The position numbers were made by a program, and so were the translations under genes. This document shows, piece after piece, positions 14,716 through 22,970 of a stretch of DNA of 64,000 nucleotides (within the stretch, counting starts at the first letter, position 1; every line of letters begins with the position of its first letter). The notes beneath the pieces are model-generated. The model did not search any database. It was not told the DNA's origin and saw only the letters and a list, made by a program, of their open reading frames with translations. Source of the stretch: Bifidobacterium amazonense (lineage in GTDB: Bacteria; Actinomycetota; Actinomycetes; Actinomycetales; Bifidobacteriaceae); the NCBI RefSeq assembly GCF_018555435.2, contig NZ_JAFEJT020000008.1, forward strand, positions 1-64,000. Reading direction: 5' to 3'.

Positions 14716-17700
14716 TCACTCCTTTGCTGGCTGGTCCCGTGCGTGCTGGATCACGGATTCGCTGAACGTCGGCACGGAGAATGCTGGCGTGGCCGCCGCG
14801 GCCAGTCCGGCGGACGGCATGCCGGACGTTTCGTTCCGGTCCCCGTCCCCTCCGCCCTCAACGGTTCCCTGGCCGCCTTCGGCGGTTTCCCGGTCGCCGT
14901 CGCCGTCACCCTTGCCGGCGGTGCCGCTTCCGCCTTCCGTTTCCTCCGTCTCGTTCTTCCCCTCCTTGTCCTCCGTCTCGTCCTTGTCGTCCTTGTCATC
15001 CTTATCGCCCGGGCCTTCCGGTTCCTCCTTGCCGGAGCCCACGCGGAACCCCTGCACGAATCCGCCGCGTTCCTCGTGCTCGATGCCGGTCTCCCCGACA
15101 TTGGACATGACACGGACCGCCCACGCATACGATGCCGCCTGGCCGATGCGGCATCTCGACGCATCCAGCTTCTGGCTGCCGCCGTTCCAGCGCATCATGC
15201 AGGAGGGCCCGTCCTCCGGCGTGACCACCATGTATGCGGACACGTCGCGCCCCCACGCCTTGACGCCGCCTCCATTGACGTCGATGAGATCGGCGGTGTC
15301 GGCGCTCCACGACACATTGACGGGCAGCTCGATGACCGCCTTCACCCGATGAACGTACGGCTGTCCTCCGCTCTCGGCCTCCGGGCCCGACATGCCGTTG
15401 AGCATCTGACGGACACGGAATCCGGAGAACGTCTGCCAAGGCTGCAGCGTGAACGCCGCGGAAGGGCCCTCGACCACCTGCTCGGGAAAGCCCGACGCCG
15501 ACACCGCGAAGGCATCGAAGGCGCCCTTCGTCGTCCATGAGGCCGTGCAGACGGCGTCCTTGCAGGAGAACGACGGCGAGGACGGTGCCTCGACGTCGTA
15601 GCCGACGACCACATCCGCGCTGGTCGCGCTCGTCGGGGAGGCTCCCGGGGCGGCGGGGGCGAGGGTGGCGACGACATGCAGACGCCGTCCCAGCTGGGAT
15701 CGGTCCGCCGTGAACGAGACGGAAGGCGACGAACAGTCCAGCGAAGCCGTGGTCCCGCCGCTGATCGCGATGCCGCCGCATCCGGCGTTGCGCAGATCGC
15801 CGAGCGTCACGGCCACGCGCATGCCGCCCTTACGGTCCGTGGACGTCAGCGAGACGGCGATGGGAGCCGGATCTCCCCAAGGACGGGCCGGAGCGGAGGA
15901 GACGCCCGAAGGCCCTTCGCCCACGCGGTTCCGGGCCGAGACCGAGGCGCGGAACGCGGCGCCGTCCGTGATCGCCTCGTCGGGGACCGCGAACGTGGCG
16001 TCCAGGCCGCGCACGGTCCGTGTGACCGAGTACCCGCCGGCGGAACTCGACAGCGTCACCGTATACCCGTCCGGCTCGCTGCCCGAATAGTCCGGGGCCC
16101 GCCATCGCACGACGGCGACATGGTATCCGGCGGTCACGGTGACCTCGCCCGGCGCGGCCGGAAGCCGGTCGGGCGTGGCGTGCACAGCCGCCGACGGAGC
16201 GGACCAGCCGACCTCGTTGCGCGCGCGGATCGTGAACGTGTACGGCCGCCCGTTGGACAGTCCGGTGACACGGCATACGGTCGCCGAACCGCACGTGCGT
16301 TCGTCTCCGTCCCACGACACCGCGTATTCGACGATCGGACTGCCGTTCGCCGGGCCGGGCGTCCACGACAGGCTGACCGCACCATCCTCCGGCTGTCCGG
16401 ACACGGGGGAGGGCAGCGGAGGCCCGGGCACATCGGCCACGGATACGTTGATCGCGCCGTCCACCCTGCGATCGGGATCATGCGTGGCGTCCTCGACGGT
16501 GAACCGCACGACGGCGGACATCGCGCCGGTGCCTTCGGGCACGCCGATCGACAGCGGCCCCGACCCGTCGCAGCCGTCCACCGTCAACGACGAACCCGGT
16601 TCCAAATCGCATCCGACCAGTTCCAACGGCGTGCCGGGGAACGGATTGTACGCGTCGGACAGCGGATCGATCGAGACGTCCGACCCGGACTCGATCCGCA
16701 CGGCGATGCCCTTCACCCGTGCCGTCGGGCGCGTGGACGCGGTGACGCGCACCGTCATCTCGGCCCGCACGACGCCGGCCGCATGGTGCACGGACACTGG
16801 CACCGTCACCGTGTCGCCGGGCCGGGCGTCGTCCGCGGCCTCAACGGACAGCAGCCCGGTCCCGTCGACGTTCGCCGACACCGTATCCGAGATCAGACCG
16901 CCGGAATACGAGTATTCGGGCTTCCGGCCGGCCGTCGCATAGCCGGCGGGGGCGGTGGTCAGCGCCCGCAGGTCGATGGAACGGCGCCCGCCGGCCTCCA
17001 GATCGATCGAGGCGGGGGTGAACGTCGGGGCCGGCGTCTGCCGCCCGATCACCGTGATCGGCAGGGTGATCACCGCGGAGTTGACGATTCTCGCCGTGTC
17101 GCCGGGTTTCGCGTCCGTGGCCGTGAAGGTGATCGATGCCGGTCCGGCATACCCGGCTGCCGCGGTGAACCGCAGCGTCTGGTCGTCGACGACCAGGCTT
17201 CCCCCGTCTGACTTCGTCGCGCTCGTCAGTTCGGGCGAACCGACGTACGCCGTCTTGCCCGCGCCCACGCGCACATGGTCGGCGATGCTGATGACGATCG
17301 TCTCCTTCGCGTTCACCGACAATGCCGGCGCTTTCGGACGCAGAACCGGCGGAAAGACGCCGTATGCGGGAACGTGCACGAACGCGGTCGAGGATATGCC
17401 GTGCGTCGTGTTCGTCACCGTGTAGGGCACGGCCCGCGCGCTGTCGGTCAGATCGATGCTGATCGTGGAGGAGCCGTTCCCCGCCATGCGCGCGTGGTCG
17501 CCGGCGGACGGATCGACCGACACCGCCAGTTCGTCGGCGGAACCGGACGGATTGGCGATCCACTGTGCGACGTCGACCTCCACGGTGCGCCGGTCGATCG
17601 TCGCCGTTGCCGGCACACGGTAGTCGTAGGCCGCCGGCGGTTCGATCGCCGCCCGGTCGTCGACGGTCACGGCAAGCGTCGCCGTATCGCACAGTCCGGC

Positions 17701-20700
17701 CTGATCCCGGACCGTATACGTCACGTATGCCGTGCCGGCGACGCGTGGCGCGGTCAGTTCGATCGTCGTGCCGTTGACGTGCGCGTCGTCGAGGCCCTGC
17801 ATGTCGAGATGGTCGTCGACCGACAGCTCGACGCCGTCCGCGGCGATGTCGTTGACGGTGACCGGCACCGCCGCGCGGGTGCCCGGCCGCAACGTTATCG
17901 TGTCGTCCCGCGCCACCACGCCCGATCTCGCCGAACCCGGGAAGACGCCGACTCGTACGGTGGCCTGCACGCGCTGGCCGGTCCAATCCTCCACGGCGTA
18001 GGAGAACGTGTCGGTGCCTGCCGAATCCGCATACGCCTCGTACGTCAGATGATTCGCCCCGACTTCGGTGACTCGGCCCAGCGAGGGGGCGGTGTTGCCC
18101 AGGCCGAGCAGCACGACGTCGTCGCCGTCCTCGTCGATGCCGGACAGGGGTATCGCGACCTGCGTCGTGTGCCCCGCGGCCACCTGCGCCTCCACGTTGC
18201 GCGGCGCGGGCGCGGCCTTGCCGTCCGCGTCGCCGGCATGCACGGCTATCGTGAGCGTTCCCGACGCGGTCGCGCCGGAACCGTCCCGCACCGTGTATGC
18301 CAGCCGGTACTCGCCCGCCTCGTCGCCGGCCTGATAGCGGATGCCGCCGTCGGAGACGAACGCCAGCCCGCGGAACGAGTCCCGGTCGTATTGCAGCTCG
18401 TCGAGCAGCGTCACGTCGGTGCCGTCCACGTGCAGGACGCGGTCGAGGACGTCGACCGACGCGATGCCGCCGGTGCGCACCGTCATGTCGAGGTCGGGGG
18501 CCGTCGGGGCGGCCGTGGAGGAGGACGAGGCGGGCGGGTGCAGGATGATCGTGCCCGTCGACGATCCCGCGGCGTTCGCCACCGTGTAGATGACCCGCAC
18601 CGGGGCCGTCGGCGTCCGCCGGGCGGTCAGGTACACGCGCCGGTGGGCCACCAATCCCGCGGAGATGCCGGAATCCGCGTCGGCATGCACCGAGGTGACG
18701 CTCAGCACGCCGCCCATCGGATCGATGTCGTTGGACAACGGTTCGACGATGGCGGTGCCGTCGGCTCCCAGCAGCGCCACGTCGTTGGCGGCCACCGGCA
18801 TCGCCGTCCGCCCGGACGCATACGCCACCTCGATACGGGCCAGCCCCGCCGTCGGCATGTCGCCCTGCATGACGGTGTAGGGCACGTAATGGGTGCCTTC
18901 CCGCATGGTCGAGAACGAGAACGACAGCCCCGCCTCCATGGTCACGCTGGTGCCGGCCGGCGCGTCGGCGGCGACGAGGGACACGGAACCGGCCGACGTG
19001 GGGTGCACATGCGGTTCGAGATCGACGAGCACGGCGGTTCCCGGCGTCGTCTGCACGCTTGCCGCGTCCACCGTGGCCGCCAGCGTGCCGGCCGGGCGCA
19101 CGGAGAAGTAGACGGTGCCGAAACAGGTGTCCCGGCCGTCGGACACCATCAGCTCGACGCCGATCCTGCCCGACTCCATCGCGCCGGCGTCGAAGACCAG
19201 ACGCCCGTCGGCCCGGGCGGATACGGACGCCCCCGCCTGTCCGTGGGGCGCCGCGGCGACCAGCGACAGCGGGTCCCCGTCCGCGTCGAGAAAGCCGGCG
19301 AGCGCGTTCACCGTGTAGACGGCCCCTTGTTCGACGTCGTATTCGATGGGCGCGTCGACCTGCGCCGGCGCATGGTTTCCGTCCGCTTCGACCAGGTCCA
19401 AGGTCGCCGTCGCCGTCGAGGTCTGGCCGCGTCCGTCGTCGATCGTATAGGAGATCGTCTCGGTTCCGGGCTTCGCGCCGCTTGCGTCCAACTGCAGATA
19501 CCGGCCGGCGAGGATCGGCCGGACGACGAGCGCGGATCCGTCGGACACGTCGGCGGATGCGATGCGCAGCACCGAACAGTCGGTCTGCTCGTCGTTGCGC
19601 AGCACGTCGAGGATCTGCATGTGGCCGGCACGTGCGCCGAGCTCGTCGTCCACGGCCCGGATGGCGCCCGATTCGGCCGAACAGGTGGGGGAGAACTCGC
19701 GCTGGCCGTTGGTCGAGCGGTCGTTGCCGGCGCGCTCCTCGGACTCGTCTGCGCCTGCGACGTTCCATTGGACGCCGATGGCCTGCGTTGAATCGGCGGG
19801 GTTCCACACGACGCCGTTGGCCACGTCGTTGAGCAGCGCATGCCGGTGGTTGGCCCGGAACACCAGATCCGACGTGACGCCGACCGTGTCCAGCGTCTCG
19901 AAGCCGCCGTGGGGATCGGCGGTGGAGACGGTGCCGTCGCCGGCGCAGACGCGCAGGTAGTTGTCCGTTGCGCGGCTCCACGCGGCATGCACGCAACCGG
20001 ATACGGACACCGGACGGGCCGGTTCGGCCGATGCCCCCGCCGATGTGGTCTCACGCGGCTCCCCGTCCCGGCCGGTCAGGTCGATCAGATGCAGCCCGTC
20101 TCGTCCGGCGGCCGCGAGCCGGCATGATCGCTCCTCGTCGACGGAGGGGGCCTGCAGCAGCAGACGATCCTCCCCGGTGGAGGCGTTCCCCGACGGCCAG
20201 TGCACGTCGCCGCCGACGGAGACGACCGGGATGCCGCAGACCACGGTGAAATCGTTCGCGGCCGGCGTGGAGCCGTCCCCGATCGAGGCGACGCGTCGTG
20301 CGCGCGCACCAGGCTTGGCGATGCGCAGCACGGCGCCGTCCCGAGGCCGGTATCCGTACAGCGCGCCGTCGTATGTGACCGCCGCGCGGCCTCCCTCGCC
20401 CAATTCGAGCTGCGGATCCGAGGATCGCGGGCCGATCGACTTGATCTCGTCCGCCCTTCCGGACCATACCCGTCCTGAAGCCGTGTCGACCAGTGCGATC
20501 GTGCCCGCGCCGAGCAGCGTCGTCATATCGGGGTCCGTCGCGGCGACGCCGTCTTCGGACAGCGACGAGGCGGCGATCCGGGTGGCCTGCGTCCCGTCCG
20601 TGAGCAGCATGTCGTCGCCGTGCTGCGCGACGTCGAACCGTGCGGCGTCCACCGGCAGCGTCGCATCCGCTTCGCCGATGCGCACGTTGAACCGTGCGAT

Positions 20701-20919
20701 CCGTCGGTCCTGGAGCGAGGTCACCCACACTGTGCCGTCGTCCAGCGTCACCTGACGGTTGGCCGCCGCGTGCATCCAGACCGCGGCGACCGCGATGGCC
20801 AGCACGCAGGACAGCGCCAGCCGGAACGCCAGCCGGTCGCGCCCGGTGCGGGGGCGTCTGCGCGGAGCGTCGGCCCGCCGTCGGAAACGGAGGGGAACGA
20901 ACATTGGATGATGCGACAT
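14716..20919 (-). CDS. fn3: Giant membrane-anchored Ig-like/fibronectin type III protein
   Basis: The 2067-residue product starts at ATG 20919 after aggag. A basic N-terminus and one transmembrane helix (about residues 30-52) anchor it, leaving the rest outside. Residues of about 55-450 look like repeated beta strands, possibly a propeller. Then come many tandem Ig/cadherin-like modules recognisable by recurring D-x-D-G-D and YTVxDxxG patterns. Two fibronectin type III domains follow at about 1495-1680 (SLSWTPGPANGSPIVEY, ARNEVGWSAPS). The C-terminus has an acidic Lys/Asp/Glu/Gly-rich stretch (about 1960-2040) and no LPxTG sorting signal. In Bifidobacterium longum the homologous FN3 protein of the PFNA cluster has been reported to bind TNF-alpha; whether this one does is unknown. 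It lies directly behind the kinase, which may phosphorylate cluster members. Confidence 0.88.
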   Translation of the reverse strand: MSHHPMFVPLRFRRRADAPRRRPRTGRDRLAFRLALSCVLAIAVAAVWMHAAANRQVTLDDGTVWVTSLQDRRIARFNVRIGEADATLPVDAARFDVAQHGDDMLLTDGTQATRIAASSLSEDGVAATDPDMTTLLGAGTIALVDTASGRVWSGRADEIKSIGPRSSDPQLELGEGGRAAVTYDGALYGYRPRDGAVLRIAKPGARARRVASIGDGSTPAANDFTVVCGIPVVSVGGDVHWPSGNASTGEDRLLLQAPSVDEERSCRLAAAGRDGLHLIDLTGRDGEPRETTSAGASAEPARPVSVSGCVHAAWSRATDNYLRVCAGDGTVSTADPHGGFETLDTVGVTSDLVFRANHRHALLNDVANGVVWNPADSTQAIGVQWNVAGADESEERAGNDRSTNGQREFSPTCSAESGAIRAVDDELGARAGHMQILDVLRNDEQTDCSVLRIASADVSDGSALVVRPILAGRYLQLDASGAKPGTETISYTIDDGRGQTSTATATLDLVEADGNHAPAQVDAPIEYDVEQGAVYTVNALAGFLDADGDPLSLVAAAPHGQAGASVSARADGRLVFDAGAMESGRIGVELMVSDGRDTCFGTVYFSVRPAGTLAATVDAASVQTTPGTAVLVDLEPHVHPTSAGSVSLVAADAPAGTSVTMEAGLSFSFSTMREGTHYVPYTVMQGDMPTAGLARIEVAYASGRTAMPVAANDVALLGADGTAIVEPLSNDIDPMGGVLSVTSVHADADSGISAGLVAHRRVYLTARRTPTAPVRVIYTVANAAGSSTGTIILHPPASSSSTAAPTAPDLDMTVRTGGIASVDVLDRVLHVDGTDVTLLDELQYDRDSFRGLAFVSDGGIRYQAGDEAGEYRLAYTVRDGSGATASGTLTIAVHAGDADGKAAPAPRNVEAQVAAGHTTQVAIPLSGIDEDGDDVVLLGLGNTAPSLGRVTEVGANHLTYEAYADSAGTDTFSYAVEDWTGQRVQATVRVGVFPGSARSGVVARDDTITLRPGTRAAVPVTVNDIAADGVELSVDDHLDMQGLDDAHVNGTTIELTAPRVAGTAYVTYTVRDQAGLCDTATLAVTVDDRAAIEPPAAYDYRVPATATIDRRTVEVDVAQWIANPSGSADELAVSVDPSAGDHARMAGNGSSTISIDLTDSARAVPYTVTNTTHGISSTAFVHVPAYGVFPPVLRPKAPALSVNAKETIVISIADHVRVGAGKTAYVGSPELTSATKSDGGSLVVDDQTLRFTAAAGYAGPASITFTATDAKPGDTARIVNSAVITLPITVIGRQTPAPTFTPASIDLEAGGRRSIDLRALTTAPAGYATAGRKPEYSYSGGLISDTVSANVDGTGLLSVEAADDARPGDTVTVPVSVHHAAGVVRAEMTVRVTASTRPTARVKGIAVRIESGSDVSIDPLSDAYNPFPGTPLELVGCDLEPGSSLTVDGCDGSGPLSIGVPEGTGAMSAVVRFTVEDATHDPDRRVDGAINVSVADVPGPPLPSPVSGQPEDGAVSLSWTPGPANGSPIVEYAVSWDGDERTCGSATVCRVTGLSNGRPYTFTIRARNEVGWSAPSAAVHATPDRLPAAPGEVTVTAGYHVAVVRWRAPDYSGSEPDGYTVTLSSSAGGYSVTRTVRGLDATFAVPDEAITDGAAFRASVSARNRVGEGPSGVSSAPARPWGDPAPIAVSLTSTDRKGGMRVAVTLGDLRNAGCGGIAISGGTTASLDCSSPSVSFTADRSQLGRRLHVVATLAPAAPGASPTSATSADVVVGYDVEAPSSPSFSCKDAVCTASWTTKGAFDAFAVSASGFPEQVVEGPSAAFTLQPWQTFSGFRVRQMLNGMSGPEAESGGQPYVHRVKAVIELPVNVSWSADTADLIDVNGGGVKAWGRDVSAYMVVTPEDGPSCMMRWNGGSQKLDASRCRIGQAASYAWAVRVMSNVGETGIEHEERGGFVQGFRVGSGKEEPEGPGDKDDKDDKDETEDKEGKNETEETEGGSGTAGKGDGDGDRETAEGGQGTVEGGGDGDRNETSGMPSAGLAAAATPAFSVPTFSESVIQHARDQPAKE

Positions 20920-20927
20920 GGGAACTC

Positions 20928-22523
20928 CTATCGTCTGACGGCGCAGGCCACCGCCGGCCGGGCGGAGGCGCGGCGGTCGGACCGCATGATGCTCACCTGG
21001 ACGCACGGCGAGGCGGCGTCGCCGTGCAGGGTGAGCGTCGTGGCGTCGATCTGCGTCATGGCCGCCTCCTGCGGTCCGTCGGCGTCGTCCACCGGCGACC
21101 ACAGATACGAATCGCCCTCCTGCGGGTCGGGATTGGCCCAGGTGAACGTGACCGTGCCGTCCCGTATCACGCCGGACAGGCGATCCGGCGTCGGCACGAT
21201 GCGCTCTCCGGCGACGACGTCGTCCGCGGCCGCGACGGAGGAGAACGACGCGATCACGGACGGCCGGTCCAGACGCATGGCGGTCATGCCCGCGACGGCG
21301 GCGAACAGCGTTCCGGCCGTCACGGCCATGGCCAGCATGGGCAGGATCGCCGCATACGGGCCGCGTCGTCCCGAGGCGGCATGACGGCCATGCGGACGGT
21401 CTTGCGAACGGCTTCGGGAACGGCATCGATGGGGCCGCGCGAGGGACGGACGGGACGGCACGACGCGTGCGGCCTGCGCGCGTGGCGCGGACGCCGGCGA
21501 TGCGGTCCGCACGATGTCCCGCGTGCCGTTTGGGGCGTCATCCTGCGCGTCATTCCACGTGTCCAGGCGCGAACGCACGTCATGCGGATACGGCGATGCG
21601 CCCTCGACGACCAGCGGCGTCATCCGGCATCCCATACCCAGCTGCGCCCGTTGCAGGTCGCGGGCGAACTCCACGGCGGAGCCGGGACGGTCGTCCGCGG
21701 CGGGGGAGAGCGCCCGGCCCAACGTACGTGCCAAGGCCGGCGGCATGTGTTCGGGCGTCGCGCATACCCGAGGGGAACGGCCCGCATACGCCGCGAACAG
21801 CGTGGCGGCCAGAGCGTATACGTCGGACGATTCGTCGCCGCCACGGCCCTCGTCCGTCACCTCCGGCGCGGCCCACAACGCCGAATGGCCCGTTCGCTCG
21901 CCGGAACGGTACACGTCGGCCGCCACCCCGAAATCGGCGAGCATCGGCATGCCGCCGCCGTCGATCAGCACGTTCGCCGGCTTGATGTCCCGATGCGCGA
22001 CGCCCAATCGGTGCGCCGCGGCCAACGCCCCGGCGAGCCGGACTCCCCAATCGGCCACCTGGGCGGCGTCGAGCGTGCGGCGGGCGAGCAGATCCCCCAA
22101 CGAGCCTCCCGGCGCATAGGCGAGCATCAGCCATCCGCGGCCGTCCTCCGCCACGCCGGCATCGTGAATGGCAAGCACATGCGGATGCCCGCCGAGACCC
22201 GCCAGCGCCCGGGCCTCGGCGACCATCCGCTGCCGGGCCGGGCCGTCGAGCGTCGTACGGGACACCTTGACCGCCACGGTACGCTCATCGCCGTCCACGC
22301 GGTACCGGTGCACGTCCGCCGTGCCGCCACGGCCGATCGTGCCGACGAACGTGCACCCCGGCAATATCGGAGGGCGGTCGCACGGGGCGCCGCCGGCTCG
22401 CGGGACGTCGTTTGCACGCGAAACCGTTCCGACGGGTGAGGCGCCGCCCGCGGCCGGGACGGGCGGACGCGCCGCCGGCGCCATGCTGCCGGCCATGGTG
22501 CCGGCCACATTGCCGTACTGCAT
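20928..22523 (-). CDS. pkb2: Membrane serine/threonine protein kinase (Pkb2-like)
   Basis: The 531-residue protein has a Pro/Ala-rich N-terminus and then a complete Hanks-type kinase domain: glycine loop GRGG (64-67), ATP-binding Lys86 in VAVKVS, catalytic HRD (177-179), DFG (197-199) and APE (219-221). An Arg-rich linker leads to one transmembrane helix (around residues 400-425) and a roughly 110-residue outer domain. This outer domain has no PASTA repeats, unlike PknB. Translation starts at ATG 22523, preceded by aaggagg. The TAG stop forms part of the ribosome-binding site of the fn3 gene, so the two are closely coupled. In bifidobacteria Pkb2 is described as a species-specific kinase of the PFNA cluster. 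No PP2C-type phosphatase gene (prpC) is found here. Confidence 0.93.
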   Translation of the reverse strand: MQYGNVAGTMAGSMAPAARPPVPAAGGASPVGTVSRANDVPRAGGAPCDRPPILPGCTFVGTIGRGGTADVHRYRVDGDERTVAVKVSRTTLDGPARQRMVAEARALAGLGGHPHVLAIHDAGVAEDGRGWLMLAYAPGGSLGDLLARRTLDAAQVADWGVRLAGALAAAHRLGVAHRDIKPANVLIDGGGMPMLADFGVAADVYRSGERTGHSALWAAPEVTDEGRGGDESSDVYALAATLFAAYAGRSPRVCATPEHMPPALARTLGRALSPAADDRPGSAVEFARDLQRAQLGMGCRMTPLVVEGASPYPHDVRSRLDTWNDAQDDAPNGTRDIVRTASPASAPRAQAARVVPSRPSLARPHRCRSRSRSQDRPHGRHAASGRRGPYAAILPMLAMAVTAGTLFAAVAGMTAMRLDRPSVIASFSSVAAADDVVAGERIVPTPDRLSGVIRDGTVTFTWANPDPQEGDSYLWSPVDDADGPQEAAMTQIDATTLTLHGDAASPCVQVSIMRSDRRASARPAVACAVRR

Positions 22524-22895
22524 GGGAACCTCCTTCGGTCTGTCTGGCCCGCCGACGTCCGGTAGACGCACGGGCCGTTCCGCACGCCGCCCGAACGGCG
22601 GGTGAAGGCGAGCATACACGATATCGTCCGTCCGTCGCCCCGATTCCGGCCCCTGTGGTCGAATGGTCCGGAATCCCAATGATTCCAACGGCCGGCCCTG
22701 TGAAAGACCCGGACGAATGTGGATAAGTAGGGGGTATAGGTGGACTGTCGAAGCGGCGAGGGGAATCGTGTCAACGCGTCTTCGATCGCGGGGAGGCCCC
22801 TATGCCGGCCGCGAAACCCCAAGAAAAATCGCATACGGAAACCATCCCCGGACAAACAGAGTCGGTTTTTCCACTCGAACAACGAAAAGTCCACC
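22524..22895. other. Divergent intergenic region between kinase cluster and GH127 gene
   Basis: Apart from the ribosome-binding site of pkb2 (22528-22534) and the candidate -10 box at 22611, I see no gene here. The segment nearest the GH127 gene (22740-22895) can be read in several frames, but none has a start signal or a recognisable product. Confidence 0.5.
22611..22616 (-). promoter_or_regulatory. Possible -10 box for the kinase cluster
   Basis: On the minus strand TATGCT lies 88 bases before the pkb2 start codon. No good -35 hexamer is present at the expected distance, so this is only a candidate. Confidence 0.35.
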
Positions 22896-22949
22896 TTGCC
22901 GGCATCGTGCGCAGCCGTACAGTGAACCCGTCACCGCAAACAACCGGTT
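22896..22949 (+). promoter_or_regulatory. GH127 promoter with a possible repressor operator
   Basis: TTGCCG (22896-22901) and TACAGT (22918-22923) are 16 bases apart, a good sigma-70-type promoter. Transcription would begin near 22930. The 8-bp palindrome aaccggtt (22942-22949) lies just downstream of that point, where a LacI-type repressor would block elongation. The ribosome-binding site gggag follows at 22961-22965. Carbohydrate genes in bifidobacteria are often controlled by LacI regulators, but no regulator gene is adjacent. Confidence 0.55.
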
Positions 22950-22970
22950 CGCAACATCAAGGGAGATACC

